From Enoplolaimus lenunculus (Eukaryota > Nematoda > Enoplea > Enoplida > Thoracostomopsidae), in NCBI GenBank assembly GCA_030248215.1, contig JASANG010004095.1:62001-126000 (forward strand): a stretch of 64,000 bases of DNA, given 5' to 3'. Every line of letters starts with the position of its first letter. Position 1 is the first letter of the stretch. The translations under genes and the position numbers were made by a program. This document shows positions 35,936 through 47,404 of this stretch, one piece after another. The notes under the pieces were generated by a model. The model was not told the DNA's origin. It did not search any database and worked only from the letters and a program-made list of their open reading frames with translations.

Positions 35936-35945
35936 GTATTTAAGG
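35936..35945 (-). promoter_or_regulatory. TATA-like box upstream of the putative leader exon
   Basis: The minus strand reads CCTTAAATAC about 25-30 bases before the presumed start. The surrounding 150 bp are less AT-rich than the neighbourhood and free of known repeats. This is the only plausible core promoter I see for the cadherin gene. Confidence 0.3.
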
Positions 35946-36126
35946 CGACGAAACTAAATTTCAACCACTTGAAATCGGTCGTCGCAGACTTTCGAGACAA
36001 GGACAAGTACTCGAGCCGACTCCAGTTGCGAGCACAAGGAACTACTTAAATCTCAATCGAACAGTAAAATTTAACGAAACATTTGCATCTGAGTGAATTT
36101 TTAAGTTCGATTTACAAGTTTTATGG

Positions 36127-36519
36127 GGTCAATGTAAAGAACAGGGGCGGAACAGTATTAAAAGCATATTCCTAAGCATACGCCTAAAGCCTAAGCCTAT
36201 GCGTAACAATGAGCGTATTCCTAACCCTAAGCCTAAAGCTTAAGCCGAAGCGAAAGAATGAGCATATTCCTAACCGTAAGCCTAAACCTAAGCCTAAGCG
36301 TAAGAATGAGCATATTCCTAAGCCTAAGCCTAAAACTAAGCCTAAGCGTAAGAATGAGCATATTCCTAAGCCTAAGCCTAAAACTAAGCCTAAGCGTAAG
36401 AATGAGCATATTCCTAAGCCTAAGCCTAAGCAAAGCAAAAAATTTAGTCTAAAGCTTAAGCTTACTCATTTCTTGTGCCACAGAAAAAAACGTTCTGCCC
36501 CTGATCTTTACATGGACCC
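36127..36519 (+). mobile_element. hAT-like MITE (type A) with TTAGGC array
   Basis: Left GGTCAATGTAAAGAACAG, right CTGATCTTTACATGGACC. The interior is a 48-bp tandem unit (GTAAGAATGAGCATATTC plus hexamers), about five units. No clear target duplication was seen. The open frames here are repeat artefacts. Confidence 0.8.
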
Positions 36520-36849
36520 TTTGATTGAAACTTATGCAAATGTTAAAGGTTGCCCGTATATATTTAGAGATAATTCGATATATTTCAAAAATATTAACCA
36601 TTAATGCAATAACGGCTAGAAAAATACAACAAAACTGCAGCGCAAGTTACTTTCTGCACTTCGCAAATGCAAAAAATCAAAAATACAACCCTGTAATAAA
36701 CAGCCGTTTTAAACCTTTCTGATTGGTCAGTTACGCTAAAACCTGCCACCGGTGGACCAATCATATCGCCTACCGTACAGATGTCGGTAACACCTGTTGA
36801 AATTTTGACCAATCATCAAATTGAAAACAAACCTTAATTATGTAACGTT

Positions 36850-38668
36850 TCTGAATAAGTTGCACACAGCTGGTTTATTTCAAGTAGCCAGGTTCTATTT
36901 TTAGTGGCCGTCCAACCCTGTGAACCCATGATATGGAACCTTTTTACACAGAAGTGGAAGAATGACTCAAGTAAACGAATCGATTGTTAAGGTTACGTTT
37001 GAGGATTTGAATGTCCGGTTTGCAAAAGATACTGGAGTTGCATTTTTTTGCGACAAAGGGGACACGTCGCCGTTTCATAAACCGCGGGCACCATCGAAAA
37101 TCGGTGGAAGGCGTTGTGGCGGTGCTATCAATCGATCCTAATTTACTATCCGTTGAACGGGTATGTCAATCATGTTTAGATCCAAATTTCTTGTGGTGTT
37201 TTGGCTGTGTCCCTAGAGAGAAAAAAATCAAAAGCAGGCTTCGCTGGGTGCCAATCTGTTATACCCTCGTGGCATTAATCCCTAAAAAAATTGGGTCAAA
37301 AATAGCAAAAAAATGCTTCGAATCGGGCGGCATCAGTCGAGTGTATGCGTCAATCTATCAGTCTCTGCTACCAGCTTCGATCGAGTCTTTATTTTCATTT
37401 CTTCTGTGTTTTCAACTCTCATATACAGTATTAATTATTTTGATTCAGTACGTTCCGTAGACACGCACCTGTGAAACACTTTATATTTTTTCTGTATCCA
37501 CAACTGAAAGTGACCCACGGACACTCTTAACCAAAAAAGTGACCAAATTCCTCTGTATGCCAAAGTTTTTAACAAAAAACGCAGTGTTATTGCCAAATTT
37601 GCTAAAAGAGAAATCTTGTCCTTTCGTTGACGAAAACGTAAAAAATTGCACCATATATATATACATATATATTTATTTATTTATTTATTCATTTATATAT
37701 AAATAAATCTCTAGAAAAAAGCAACATAATCGAATCATTCAATTCCAATAATGTCTAATTCCTCAAATAAAAATCAAAATTCTTTTCTGTCGCCTGACTT
37801 AAACGAGTTTTCAAACAAAAAAAGTGATCAAAAAGCATCCCAAAAAAGTGGATCACAAGTATTATCTTTTTATTTCACATCTTAGCAGCATACGCATCCA
37901 TTGACAGTCCACACGATTTGAAATCAGTTGTGTCATTTCTATTTAAAATCCCACAGGAATTTTCGTACAGTTACAGAATTTCGTTATTTGGACACTGTGA
38001 GATATATTAATCTATACATGCTGATATAACAGGAGGGATACGAAGCGAAGCAAAAGTATATTCAGAGTGCTTTACCAGTTGGATTCGTTGAGCTTTATTG
38101 TACTCGATTGCAAGCGGTTCGCTCAGAAAAAAAAGTGTTTTTACACGAGATAATTCCGACCCGAAACTAAGCATTAATTATACCGTTGTCCAAGGTCGGG
38201 TAATTTCAAAAAAGATATGCCGTTGTAACAGTACAGCAAATTTGAATACGGCAACTTTACTCATAGAAAATGTTATTGACCTCACACAAATGTACGCAGA
38301 CTGATGGTATTGAACGAATATTTTCATATTATGGATATTTTTAATAAACTACATTAATAAATTAAAGTGTACTTTATTTTGAAACGCTAACCTAATAATA
38401 CAAGTAAACTTTTCTTTGTTGTTATAAGTCAAATTTGGCAAACTGTGGGCTGTCAGTCCAGGTTGGAACTGAGGGATATCAGACCTTTTTACTAGTAGCA
38501 GGTTAAGCGGAATAGAGCGGGGATCGAAATCTCAGCCTATGGATCCTAAGCGAATAATACTGCGCCACGCAACCCGCCTCTCTAACTGCATTTTCGTCGA
38601 CTATATGTGTCGACCGTACAACACAATGTACATTGCATTTATTGCATATGTCTTATCAGGCAGTGGCG
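36850..38668 (+). other. repeat-poor region with several open frames, unassigned
   Basis: Plus-strand frames: ATG at 36962 (59 codons), 37011-37460 (149 codons), ATG at 37751 (45 codons, Ser/Asn/Lys-rich, ending at a possible GTATTA donor), a frame over about 37850-38010 containing LKSVVSFLF, and one after an AACAG acceptor at about 38032 (EGYEAKQKYIQSALPVGFVE). No domain is recognised and frames overlap, so an unknown plus-strand gene, a decayed one or chance are all possible. Confidence 0.25.
37652..37705. repeat. (TA)/(TTTA) microsatellite
   Basis: ATATATATATACATATATAT followed by TTTATTTATTTATTTATTC. Confidence 0.9.
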
Positions 38669-39113
38669 TACTGTAGTGACCCAAATAAGATGGTGGTAAT
38701 AAGAAAGGGGAGGGTCCCCATTTATGAGTCCCAATCCATAGGAGTCCGTATCCCTAATAAGAGTCCGTAAACGACTAGAGTCCCTAAACCTTATTAGAGT
38801 CCATAGATTTCAATTATCCCTAATTGTAGCGCATAAATGACTCCAGGACCAAATAAAGTCGAGTTCGAAACTTTAAAGCGTACTTAAGTTATGAAAGTAC
38901 ATTTCTAAGTATAACCTTGCATTACCACTCAAGGTTTTGATACGAGACAAATAAATGTTTAACTCAACGGATAGTTGCAATACCGAATATATATCAGTAA
39001 CAAAGGGTGGGTTAAAAATTAATAACAGTCAGTAACCGAATAACAGGTGGAACCCTCTGGAGAAGGCAAATAAATATCAGTCCCCACGCTTATTCTGGTC
39101 AGTCACTACAGTA
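38669..39113 (-). mobile_element. TACTGTAGTGACCCGAATAAG element
   Basis: TACTGTAGTGACCCAAATAAG to CTTATTCTGGTCAGTCACTA plus CAGTA. Same internal blocks as 23240-23674 in reverse. Confidence 0.9.
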
Positions 39114-39353
39114 TACAAGCGGAAAAATAGGTAAAATATTCCAAGTGTCCATATTTCTGAAGACAACGAAACAGACACACAAACTTTATAATATAAAGAT
39201 TCGTGATTCTGAAACATTTCGTTGCTGGCTGCTCATCGTCACAACGTTTATATGAAGTTACCCAACTAACGTCTTAGCTACGCTATAAAAGCAGTTAGAT
39301 TACGTCATTAAACTTCAGATGACGTCATAAGACCTCAATATGTCTCATATTAA

Positions 39354-39616
39354 CCCCTTCTCACATTGAGTTGCCTGTAGGCAACTCAGCGCAGTGTATA
39401 TACGTTAAATAGTATGTATCGCGCCGTGTTGAACAATTGCAACACGTATACATACTACTAAATCACCACAAGATGTGAGAGCCCCCTCGGGCTCGAGCGT
39501 CAAGCTCCTATAGCTCAATGGTGATGGTATACGCCTCCCACTCCAGTCACTGGAGTTCGAATCCTAGCATAAAAGTAGGTCTCCGGGGAAATAGAAAATA
39601 TTCATGTAAGAAAGGG
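39354..39616 (+). mobile_element. TTAA-flanked (piggyBac-like) MITE with tRNA-like segment
   Basis: TTAA at 39350-39353 and 39617-39620. Ends CCCCTTCTCACATTGAGTTG and TTCATGTAAGAAAGGG. TTAA duplication with C-rich termini is the piggyBac hallmark (family knowledge); no transposase is present. Confidence 0.88.
39504..39572 (+). tRNA. tRNA-like segment inside piggyBac-like MITE (tRNA-derived)
   Basis: GCTCCTATAGCTCAATGGTG carries an A box, GGAGTTCGAATCC a B box, spaced as in a tRNA. The middle GCCTCCCAC could be a Gly-type anticodon loop. The acceptor stem does not close properly, so this is tRNA-derived rather than a proven working tRNA. Confidence 0.45.
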
Positions 39617-39619
39617 TTA

Positions 39620-40946
39620 ACTTCGAATACTACTAAAACACAGCAACATTTAATTTTAGCGAAAAAAAACTTTTGAAAAATGTACCAAAATTTGAACACA
39701 AATTCCAAAAAAAGTTGCACTTTCCGTACAATTGGCCAATCTTAAAATATTGCTAAAATTTGCAAAAAACACGATTTAGAACGATTTGAAATGGTAAAAA
39801 ATATCTTCGTCCGCTTGAAAATTTGGGATCCGCCACTCGTAGCAATTGCAAGCACCAAAAAACATTCAAATACATGCTTGTACCAATTGTAAAATATTGC
39901 TTGAATATTAATTAAACACGTTTACACCTTATAACTGTGAAAACACCTTAATTTGTACAACCGAACAGCACGGAATCAACATGTATAGGCTCACACGTGA
40001 GAAATTTGTGCATCAAGTATATATACCTTGCCCAAAACAGCTATTTGCCTCAGTTGGCAACTGAGAGATGTCCCAATCAACAATTGCCGAGTTGTAGCGA
40101 CACCTGTAACATTTTACATGTCTGCGTTTATAATCCACGCCAAAGTACCCAAACAATTTTGACAGATTTCAGTCGTATAACCCCTATACAAACGGGCTAG
40201 ATCAATCACTTATGACTTTGAAGCAAAAACTTTCAACTAAAACGTGTCTGACAGTGCCTTGCAATTTTCTAAAGTGTGTGAAATTGAAATTTTAATATAC
40301 AAAATTAACAAAAACCCGAAACTCGAGTTCAAATTTTTAACCTAAAAAACACACGTAAATGTGACAGCGAACGTGACTATATTAATGTAAAAGTGGTGTT
40401 TAAACTAGGATTTTCAACTCATGTTGAGCTCATTATAATTGACGGGAATACAAGCGGGGTTAACACGCAAGGGTTCAAAGATTGCGCGTTCATCCCCGCT
40501 GTTAGTCTAGGATCGGATCGGGACTTCAGGCCTTTCGACTAAAAGCAGCTTGAAAAACGGGTCTTCGGACTTGGGATCGAATTCTCAGCCTACGGATGCT
40601 TAAATGGACAGCCTACAACTGCGCCACGTACCTCGCCTCTCCTGCCAGCTTTTTCGACGACTATATGTGTCGACCGTATGCTCCGAGCAAGCATAGAACA
40701 CAATGTGTATTGCATTTATTGCATATGCACCAGGACAAGCATATCTCACTCACATTCTTACACCCGCTGGGGTGAATATCGCTACGTGACTGTGAATTAT
40801 ACAAAAATACTCACTATCAAATAAGTTTACGGAACGTAAAATGTATTCAGGTTTTGCATTTTAAAATTTTTTTTTCAGGTTTACAATAGCGGATTTGGTT
40901 TTAAATTTAAAATGGTGCCCTGGGCTGAAATTTAGTTCAACAAAAC
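39620..40946. other. unassigned
   Basis: AT-rich. A plus frame of 67 codons at 39997-40200 contains several cysteines but has no support. GGATCCGCCACTCG at 39829 is a solo GGCGGATCCA end. 40500-40720 shares AACTGCGCCACG, CGCCTCTC and GACTATATGTGTCGACCG with 38460-38670, so both belong to one dispersed repeat. Confidence 0.45.
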
Positions 40947-41244
40947 GGCCCATGTATCGAATAGTGCCGGAACGGTAGTATAAGCCTATTCCTAAGCTTA
41001 AGCCTAAGCCTAAGCCTAAGGCTAAGCATAAGGATGAGCCTATTCCTAACCCTAAGCCTAAACCTAAACCTAAGCATAAAGATGAGCCTATTCCTAAGCT
41101 TAAGCCTAAGCCCAAGCCTAAGGCTAAGCAAAAAGATGAGCCTATTTCTAAGCCTAAGCCTAAGCAAACCAGTTAGTCTAAACCTTACACTGACTCTATT
41201 ACAGCCCCGCCGGAAAACGACCGCCCCTGTTCTATACATGGACC
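40947..41244 (+). mobile_element. hAT-like MITE (type A) with TTAGGC array
   Basis: GGCCCATGTATCGAATAG at the left, CTGTTCTATACATGGACC at the right. Flanks AACAAAAC and AACAAACC match at 7 of 8 positions. Hexamers are arranged with AGGATGAGCCTATTC units. Confidence 0.85.
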
Positions 41245-41884
41245 AACAAACCAAACAATAGAGATACGTAAGGATTTTTAGAACCTTTGTATTGCTTTGG
41301 GATTTTAGACTACAGAATAGACTAAACTCTCCAACGGAAAAATATTGGTTTCTGCCAAAGTTTACCTTATTCTGACGCATGCAAACCGTACAGTTCCAAT
41401 AAACAGTCAAAAATTAGGAGTAAATATTTATTGTCTTTTTGTATATAGAGTTTGACACGTGGCCGCAAGTGCAGACAAAGACGAGGGGGTACCCATCTCC
41501 TACGAATTTCATCTCCCCCTAACGGTGATAATTTATCGAAAACTATGTTGAAAAAAATTTACTTATGTCAACCCATTGTACATCTACTAGTCCGTTCCTT
41601 CCGTCAACAATTCTTAGATTCTTGGCGACGGCAGGCTGATTTACTGACGGAGTCAACGAAAATTTTTTTCAACGATTCTTATTTGGTTAACGGCCAACAT
41701 ACTGACAATCACGCATTCGCTGACGTCTTAAACAGCTGTCACCAGCGATATAAAACTTCACACACCGTCTCTTAAAATACATTTTCGTACTCGAAAATCA
41801 TTTTTCACAGTGTAAATATTTAAAAAAACCAAAAGTTTCCTATTAAAGTTATTACAACAATCATTATTATATTTTTGAATATTA
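41245..41884 (+). other. unassigned; 107-codon plus frame at 41452-41775
   Basis: The frame has Arg/Gln-rich then mixed sequence (VRSFRQQFLDSWRRQADLL) and a normal stop. No known domain, no flanking splice pattern that fits the neighbours. It may be a small gene, an exon or chance. Confidence 0.3.
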
Positions 41885-42064
41885 AAATAATGGGCGTTCA
41901 CGTGTCTGGTGGGTCCATATAAATGAGAAGGTTTAGATTCTATATTACATTTTTTTGCTTAGGCTTAGGCTTAGGCTTCGCAACACATTTTTGCAACGCT
42001 TAGGTTTAGGCTTAGGCTTACGAATACGCTTAATCGACTGTTTACGCTCCTGAAAGTAACCATT
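41885..42064 (-). mobile_element. hAT-like MITE (type B), left end worn
   Basis: GGGCGTTCACGTGTCTGGTG, AGAAGGTTTAGATTCTAT, TTAGGC hexamers, and CTCCTGAAAGTAACCATTA at the right. Confidence 0.75.
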
Positions 42065-42485
42065 AGTATTTATTATGATGCGTTTCAAATGAAAATACCT
42101 TTTCACTATTTTCAATATTTCAGCGGTTGTATTTGATACCGATGTTAGGACACAGTTTGTTTTGTACAAAATTTCACAGGAAAGTGATTAGAAATGAACA
42201 GTAAGCAAATAAAAAAATAGGTTAAGTGGTGATTTTTTCAATAATTTGGTCCAGTGAAAGGTTTTCGTTTGTTGAACAGAAAGTATAAAAGTGATTTCGG
42301 GTTTTCACACCAGAGCGCAAAAGCTTTATTGCCTTTTGTTTATCCAGAAGGTTATTGTAAATGTCTGTTCAAAGTGAAACAGTTTTTTTCTTTGAAATAT
42401 ATCCATTGGTCATCCTTGTGTTGACAATTGGTCAAGAGTAGCTATTCATAGAATACTTGTTGCTCATTGGACAACGGTCAAAACA

Positions 42486-42486
<1 letters not shown>

Positions 42487-42545
<59 letters not shown>

Positions 42546-42592
42546 AATAATATTACTAATAATAATAATACTAATAATAATAATACTAATAC

Positions 42593-42633
<41 letters not shown>

Positions 42634-42634
42634 T
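42487..42634. repeat. (AAT)n microsatellite
   Basis: About 148 bp of AAT triplets with a few ACT interruptions. The isoleucine-rich open frame here is an artefact. Confidence 0.97.
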
Positions 42635-42713
42635 TTTGGGGTTAGATTAACAACTGGCAAATAATTATTACCTTACACTTCTTGCAACCTCAGCCCGTAT
42701 TCTCAAACGTTAT

Positions 42714-42894
42714 AATAGTACCTATCACCAGTTGGTGATACGTCCTGTAACTTTGGTACCAGCGCATGGTGAGCTTCGAAATTCAGCACATTGTCCGAGT
42801 TTGATTTGTCCTACTTGTGTACCAATTTTGAGATCTGCAACTGCACATTTTCGTCAGTTTGAAACCCTATCGCTTATTGATAACAGATGCTATA
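42714..42894. mobile_element. AGCACCTACTACCAG element, second copy
   Basis: TAGTACCTATCACCAGTTGG to ATTGATAACAGATGCTATA; contains CCAATTTTGAGATCTGCAAC. The 69-codon frame here is not coding. Confidence 0.7.
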
Positions 42895-43217
42895 CGCAAC
42901 TGAGAATATGCACTCTCAACACAACTCTAAGTGATTTGTAAACATAAAATATGGTGGGAATTTGAATGCAATTTTAAAATTTAAAGGATTACAACTCAGT
43001 TTAATTATGAATGATTGACATTTTACCAGAAGGTTCATATGCTCCCATCCATAGCTTGAGCTAATTAAAGAAACTCCTACAGGGTGCAATCGGATATTCG
43101 TTTCCGGTAAAAACTAAATCTGTAATTTTCAAAATTAAACCATTGCATTTGAATAAAAAATGCTAAAATTTCTTAAGTTTGTCAAGTTTTTAGGTCAACT
43201 CTGTTGAGCCACTGTCG

Positions 43218-43377
43218 GGCCCGTTACCAAGACGGGGCCAGGTGAGACTCAGCCTTCCATGGAAAATTTTAACCCCTCTAGTAAATTTTCATCCTTGCTT
43301 GTAAGTCATTGAAAACCCTTAAATGCCCCTCCGTAAACCGTTTTAGATCCCCTAGCAAGGTGAGCTGGCTACGGGCC
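43218..43377. mobile_element. GGCCCGTAGCCA inverted-repeat element
   Basis: GGCCCGTTACCAAGACGGGG to GAGCTGGCTACGGGCC, core CTTGTAAGTCATTGAAAACC. Confidence 0.85.
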
Positions 43378-43641
43378 TTGCGCCTGCCTGTCAGGTTTTA
43401 CATGTTGTGGGAACAAACTATCAATAAAATACGTGTGGCAAAAGTTATTGACTAGCAACAATGAAAATTTTCGTTGCATCACAGTGTCGAATCCAATAAG
43501 GGGGATAGCTTATGTACCCTTCTGACGTGGCGAAAAATTTGCAATGTAAATAATTCACCTGAAACTCACAATGTGTTCTTGCAGCGAATTAGCAAGGTGA
43601 CAGCATAAATTGCAATAAATTTTTACGCATTCAGCGCAATT

Positions 43642-43894
43642 CACTGTAAATTCCGGTGAGTTGATTTTAACTCAGAACGAGTTGAATCCAGTCAGAGGTC
43701 TGAGTTGTGAATTAGGTCTTTCAGAACTCAGAAGTCTGAATTGATTTATCTCCTACTGAGTTCATTTGTCAACTCACCCGGAATTAAATCAAGTCACAGT
43801 GAGTTAATATCTAGTGTTATCAACTCTGAAATAGCCAGAAATAACTACTTATCTCTCTCTGAATTGATTAATCAACTCATTAGAATTTACAGTG
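43642..43894. mobile_element. CACTGTAAATT/AGTTGA MITE
   Basis: CACTGTAAATTCCGGTGAGT to ACTCATTAGAATTTACAGTG. Confidence 0.88.
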
Positions 43895-44334
43895 ACAGGA
43901 CATTATCAGCCTAATGGTGTTCAATATTTGGCTTGCTGTATGCGCCATGTTTCTGTCCATTATAGATTTTTCTATAGCCGTTATGCAGCGAAATTGCCCA
44001 GCTGTACTGCAAGTGCAATGTTAGATTATTATATATGCATAAACGACTCATAATCACATTGAACAATGATTTGAAAGTCATTTTTGTTGATTTTCAAATT
44101 TTAAAAATTTCAAATTAAATATTATTGGAATTTTATTATCTGATCGGTCATCGGACCTTGCGCTTTTAGTGAACCGATAATAGTATAATGAAATATATAT
44201 AAATCAAGAATTTAAAGCAAACTAACGCATAATTTAGTCAACGATTTCAGCCGTTGACGCATCCAAGCGGTACAAGTTAAAACAAAGATCGAAACTAAAA
44301 TTTAGTTTTAACATTTAGTATCCAGTACAAATTT

Positions 44335-44579
44335 CACTGTAAATATAAATGATTTGATTAATCAATTCAGCTAGCGAGTTGTTTATTCCTGAATTAGTAT
44401 CAGTAAACATTAGCTCACTCTGAGTTGAGTTGATTCTTTACTCTGAGTTGAGTTGGCACTGGGCAAGTTGGTTAATTAACTCAGAAAGAACTGAATCAAC
44501 TCAAAATTTTGAGTTCTGATAGTCCTAACTCAGACTGAGTGTTTCAACTCATAAAATCAACTCACTGAAATTTGCAGTG
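44335..44579. mobile_element. CACTGTAAATT/AGTTGA MITE
   Basis: CACTGTAAATATAAATGATT to ACTCACTGAAATTTGCAGTG; second copy within 450 bp of the previous one, in opposite orientation. Confidence 0.87.
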
Positions 44580-44794
44580 TACGTTTGACTTATGGCTCGT
44601 TTTGTTGACGTCATTGCTTTTGTCCATATTGTTTAAGAAATGCCACGATCCGCCGCCTTATTTCAGTAATTTGTCATCAAAATAAGCGGATTAAGCTTCA
44701 GGCAGCAATTTGACTCGGTCACTACTGAGGCATCGTCCGAAAAAAAACTGCATCATGCATTGTGTTTGAATGTACAACAAAATAAATATGACAA

Positions 44795-45070
44795 ACAAAG
44801 AGTCGATGGTCAGTGCTTCAACAGGAGTATGCAACTTGAGTATATTATGTGTTGAAAAGAATGTACCCGGCACGCCTTGCATTTTTTCCCTTAGCTCTCT
44901 CATTTGGATGAGGGGGTGGGTATTGATCAAAGAACACAAGCACTGTTGCAATGCACGGTGTCATTGTCCGTTTTTATAGTTTTTTGACATTTTCTATTTT
45001 GAGCTGTATTCTTTATGCAGTGAGTAGGATCCCTCCTAAATAAGGAGGCTATGGGCCAGACGTACCCGCG
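44795..45070. mobile_element. CAAGAGTGGAT element, worn
   Basis: AGAGTCGATGGTCAGTGC and GTACCCGGCACGCCTTGCAT at the left; the right half is eroded (GACGTACCCGCGGTG). Confidence 0.6.
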
Positions 45071-45498
45071 GTGATAAATGTTATGCCACACGTATTTCAG
45101 GAAGTTACTCTTTTTCAGGGGTGATCGTCATCGACTCTCGGGGTCAGACAATGTTTCGCTGACAAAATTACATTAATCAGAGTTGTAACAAAAAGAGGTC
45201 GAACGCACAAGGGGGCCACCCTTAACGCGCAACGGGGCCACCCTTTTAGATAAAAAACAGTAACGTTTAAGCTGCCTTTGGCGTCTCGCTCACTTCGTTC
45301 GCGAGATTTTTTTCACAATTTTTGCTTCCAAAAAACGTTGCGTCCACCCAGCTGTTGAGCTGTGCCTTTGAGGTTTAAAAGTTTTAACGTTGATAACAAA
45401 TCATATAACTGAAGGCAATTTCAACACCAAACTATGATTAGATTCGATTACCGGCGGATTTCTGGCAAAACCGTCTATCAAAAACACGACGTATTCCC

Positions 45499-45668
45499 AC
45501 CCGTAACCAGTTCATCTTGCTCGGGTGGCGCAACAGTCCTTCACGAGGAGCATTCAAGTATTTTCAATGAGTTACAAGCAAAGTTGAAAACTTTCTATGG
45601 GGGCGGGGCAAAATTTTTTTCAGGGGGGGGGGCGAGCCGGCCCCCTGCAACCCTTAGTTACGGGCCCG
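45499..45668. mobile_element. GGCCCGTAGCCA inverted-repeat element
   Basis: CCACCCGTAACCAGTTCATC to CCTTAGTTACGGGCCCGGG, core TTTTCAATGAGTTACAAGCA, G-rich stretch near the right end. Confidence 0.8.
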
Positions 45669-45720
45669 GGCATTCTGAAATTATTGGAAAACACCGCCCT
45701 CAAATAAGCAAGGAACCATG

Positions 45721-46167
45721 TACTGTATTGACCCGAATAAAATGGGGGTAATATGAGGGGGGTGCACGTTTTGAGTCCGAATCAATAGGAGTCCGTATCC
45801 CTAATTAGAGTCCGTAAGCGGATAGAGTCTTTAAACCCTAATTAGAGTCCATAAATGTCAGTTATCCTTAAATATAACGCATAAATGACTCCACGACCAA
45901 ATAATTCGAGTTCGAAACTTTACAGTGTACTTAAATTTTGAAAGTACATTCCATTGTATAACCCTGCATTATCGCTCAAGCTATTAACACAACACAAATA
46001 AACGTTTAATTCAACGAATAATTGCAGTACCGGATATATATCAGTAACAAAGGTCGGTGGAACGTGGGTTAAAAGTAAATAACAGTCCGTAACCGAATAA
46101 CAAGGGGGGTATTCTCTGGATAGGCCAAATAAATATCAGTCCCACTCTTATTCGGGTCGCTACAGTA
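45721..46167 (-). mobile_element. TACTGTAGTGACCCGAATAAG element
   Basis: TACTGTATTGACCCGAATAA to CTTATTCGGGTCGCTACAGT plus A; a relatively well-kept copy with regular AGAGTCCGTA blocks. Confidence 0.9.
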
Positions 46168-46648
46168 CCTTACGAAAATCTGATATTACATCCGCTGTGT
46201 ATAAAAACACTATTTGAAGCATATCATATCACAAAGTAAAAAAAACTCGCCGTTGTGTAGTATATTCACTCAAAATTAATCATAAGAAAATATTTAAAAA
46301 ATACTATTTTTTTAAAAGTTTTCGTTTCTTTGTCTCGAAGATTGTAAAAAGTTGTCTGAAAAGTATTGCAAATCGTTGAACAGTGTCATTTAAAGATCTC
46401 CTATTCGCTGAGAGACAAAAAAATAAACTTTGACGTCATTGGCTGAAAATTTCCGTCGATCAGTAGGTTAATGTTCAGCTGGGTACCGGTGTAGTTAAAA
46501 GACTAAACTAAAAGAAAACGCAATGCTTAATTCAATAAATTGCCTGTATATAACACCGAATATTGAACGCAGGGTATAGTTAGAAAATGCCGGACAAGAC
46601 AACTGTACCGTAGACCTAAGGATGTAAATGTCAAAGTGTTAAAAATTT

Positions 46649-46849
46649 GGGCCAGTGTAAAGAACAAGGTTGGAGCAGTATTATAAGCATATTCCTAAGC
46701 ATGAGCGTAAGCCTAAGCCTACGGGTAAGTATGAACGTATTCCTAAGCCTAAGCCTAAGCCTAAACCAAGCAAAAATTAGTCTAAAGCTTAAGCTTGCTC
46801 TTTTCTAGCTCCACAGAAAAACGTTCCGTCCCTGATGTTTACATGGGAC
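46649..46849 (+). mobile_element. hAT-like MITE (type A)
   Basis: Left GGCCAGTGTAAAGAACAAG, right CTGATGTTTACATGGGAC, short TTAGGC array and the AGTCTAAAGCTTAAGCTT block. Target duplication not evident. Confidence 0.78.
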
Positions 46850-47097
46850 AAGAATACCATTCTTTGGCTTATTGGCATAAACTCATTTCAAAGCTCGATA
46901 AATGTACCAACAAAGAGTCCATTTATGAAAAGATTCGACTCAAAAATTTGAATTTTTATGTATTAATATTAAGAAATCAATCTTTGGTCATTTTCAGTAA
47001 AATGACTCTCAATATGATTGTTGGCTACTTTTAACCCGTCCGAGCTCAAATAATTGCTTAAATACGAAACCGTTGGAAGTTACCGAAATCCCAACGC

Positions 47098-47349
47098 ACA
47101 CACAAAAAGTATTTCTGGATTTATTCAGAAATGTGTATTTTCTGTGGAAATGCTGAAAAGTTTGTCTGATATTTAAGACAATTTTTATAAGAATAACAGG
47201 AAAACGTTTATTTTCAGTCTTTATTTCAAAACTTTTTTGAAAACTTTTCCGTTATAACAGAAATACTTGTCAAGTGCGCCTTGCTAATCATATTACTAAA
47301 ATATAAGAAATTTTTTCTTAAATATCAGAAAAATTATTTTGACTGCACA
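47098..47349. mobile_element. AAAGTATTTCTG repeat, copy 1
   Basis: CACACACAAAAAGTATTTCT to CAGAAAAATTATTTTGA, about 250 bp and highly similar to 62647-62895. Weak inverted ends (AGTATTTCTG / CAGAAAAATT). Confidence 0.85.
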
Positions 47350-47404
47350 AAAACAAACCTGATGTGAAATTGGTTTAGGTTTTAAAATGGTGGAAATTTC
47401 TATT

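Noticed and set aside
36594-36812. 72-codon minus frame with a nearby acceptor-like AACAG
   Set aside because: Flanked by repeated GATTGGTC/GACCAATC motifs and no matching donor or partner exon; likely part of an unrecognised inverted repeat.
42457-42645. Isoleucine-rich 62-codon ORF
   Set aside because: Translation of an (AAT)n microsatellite.
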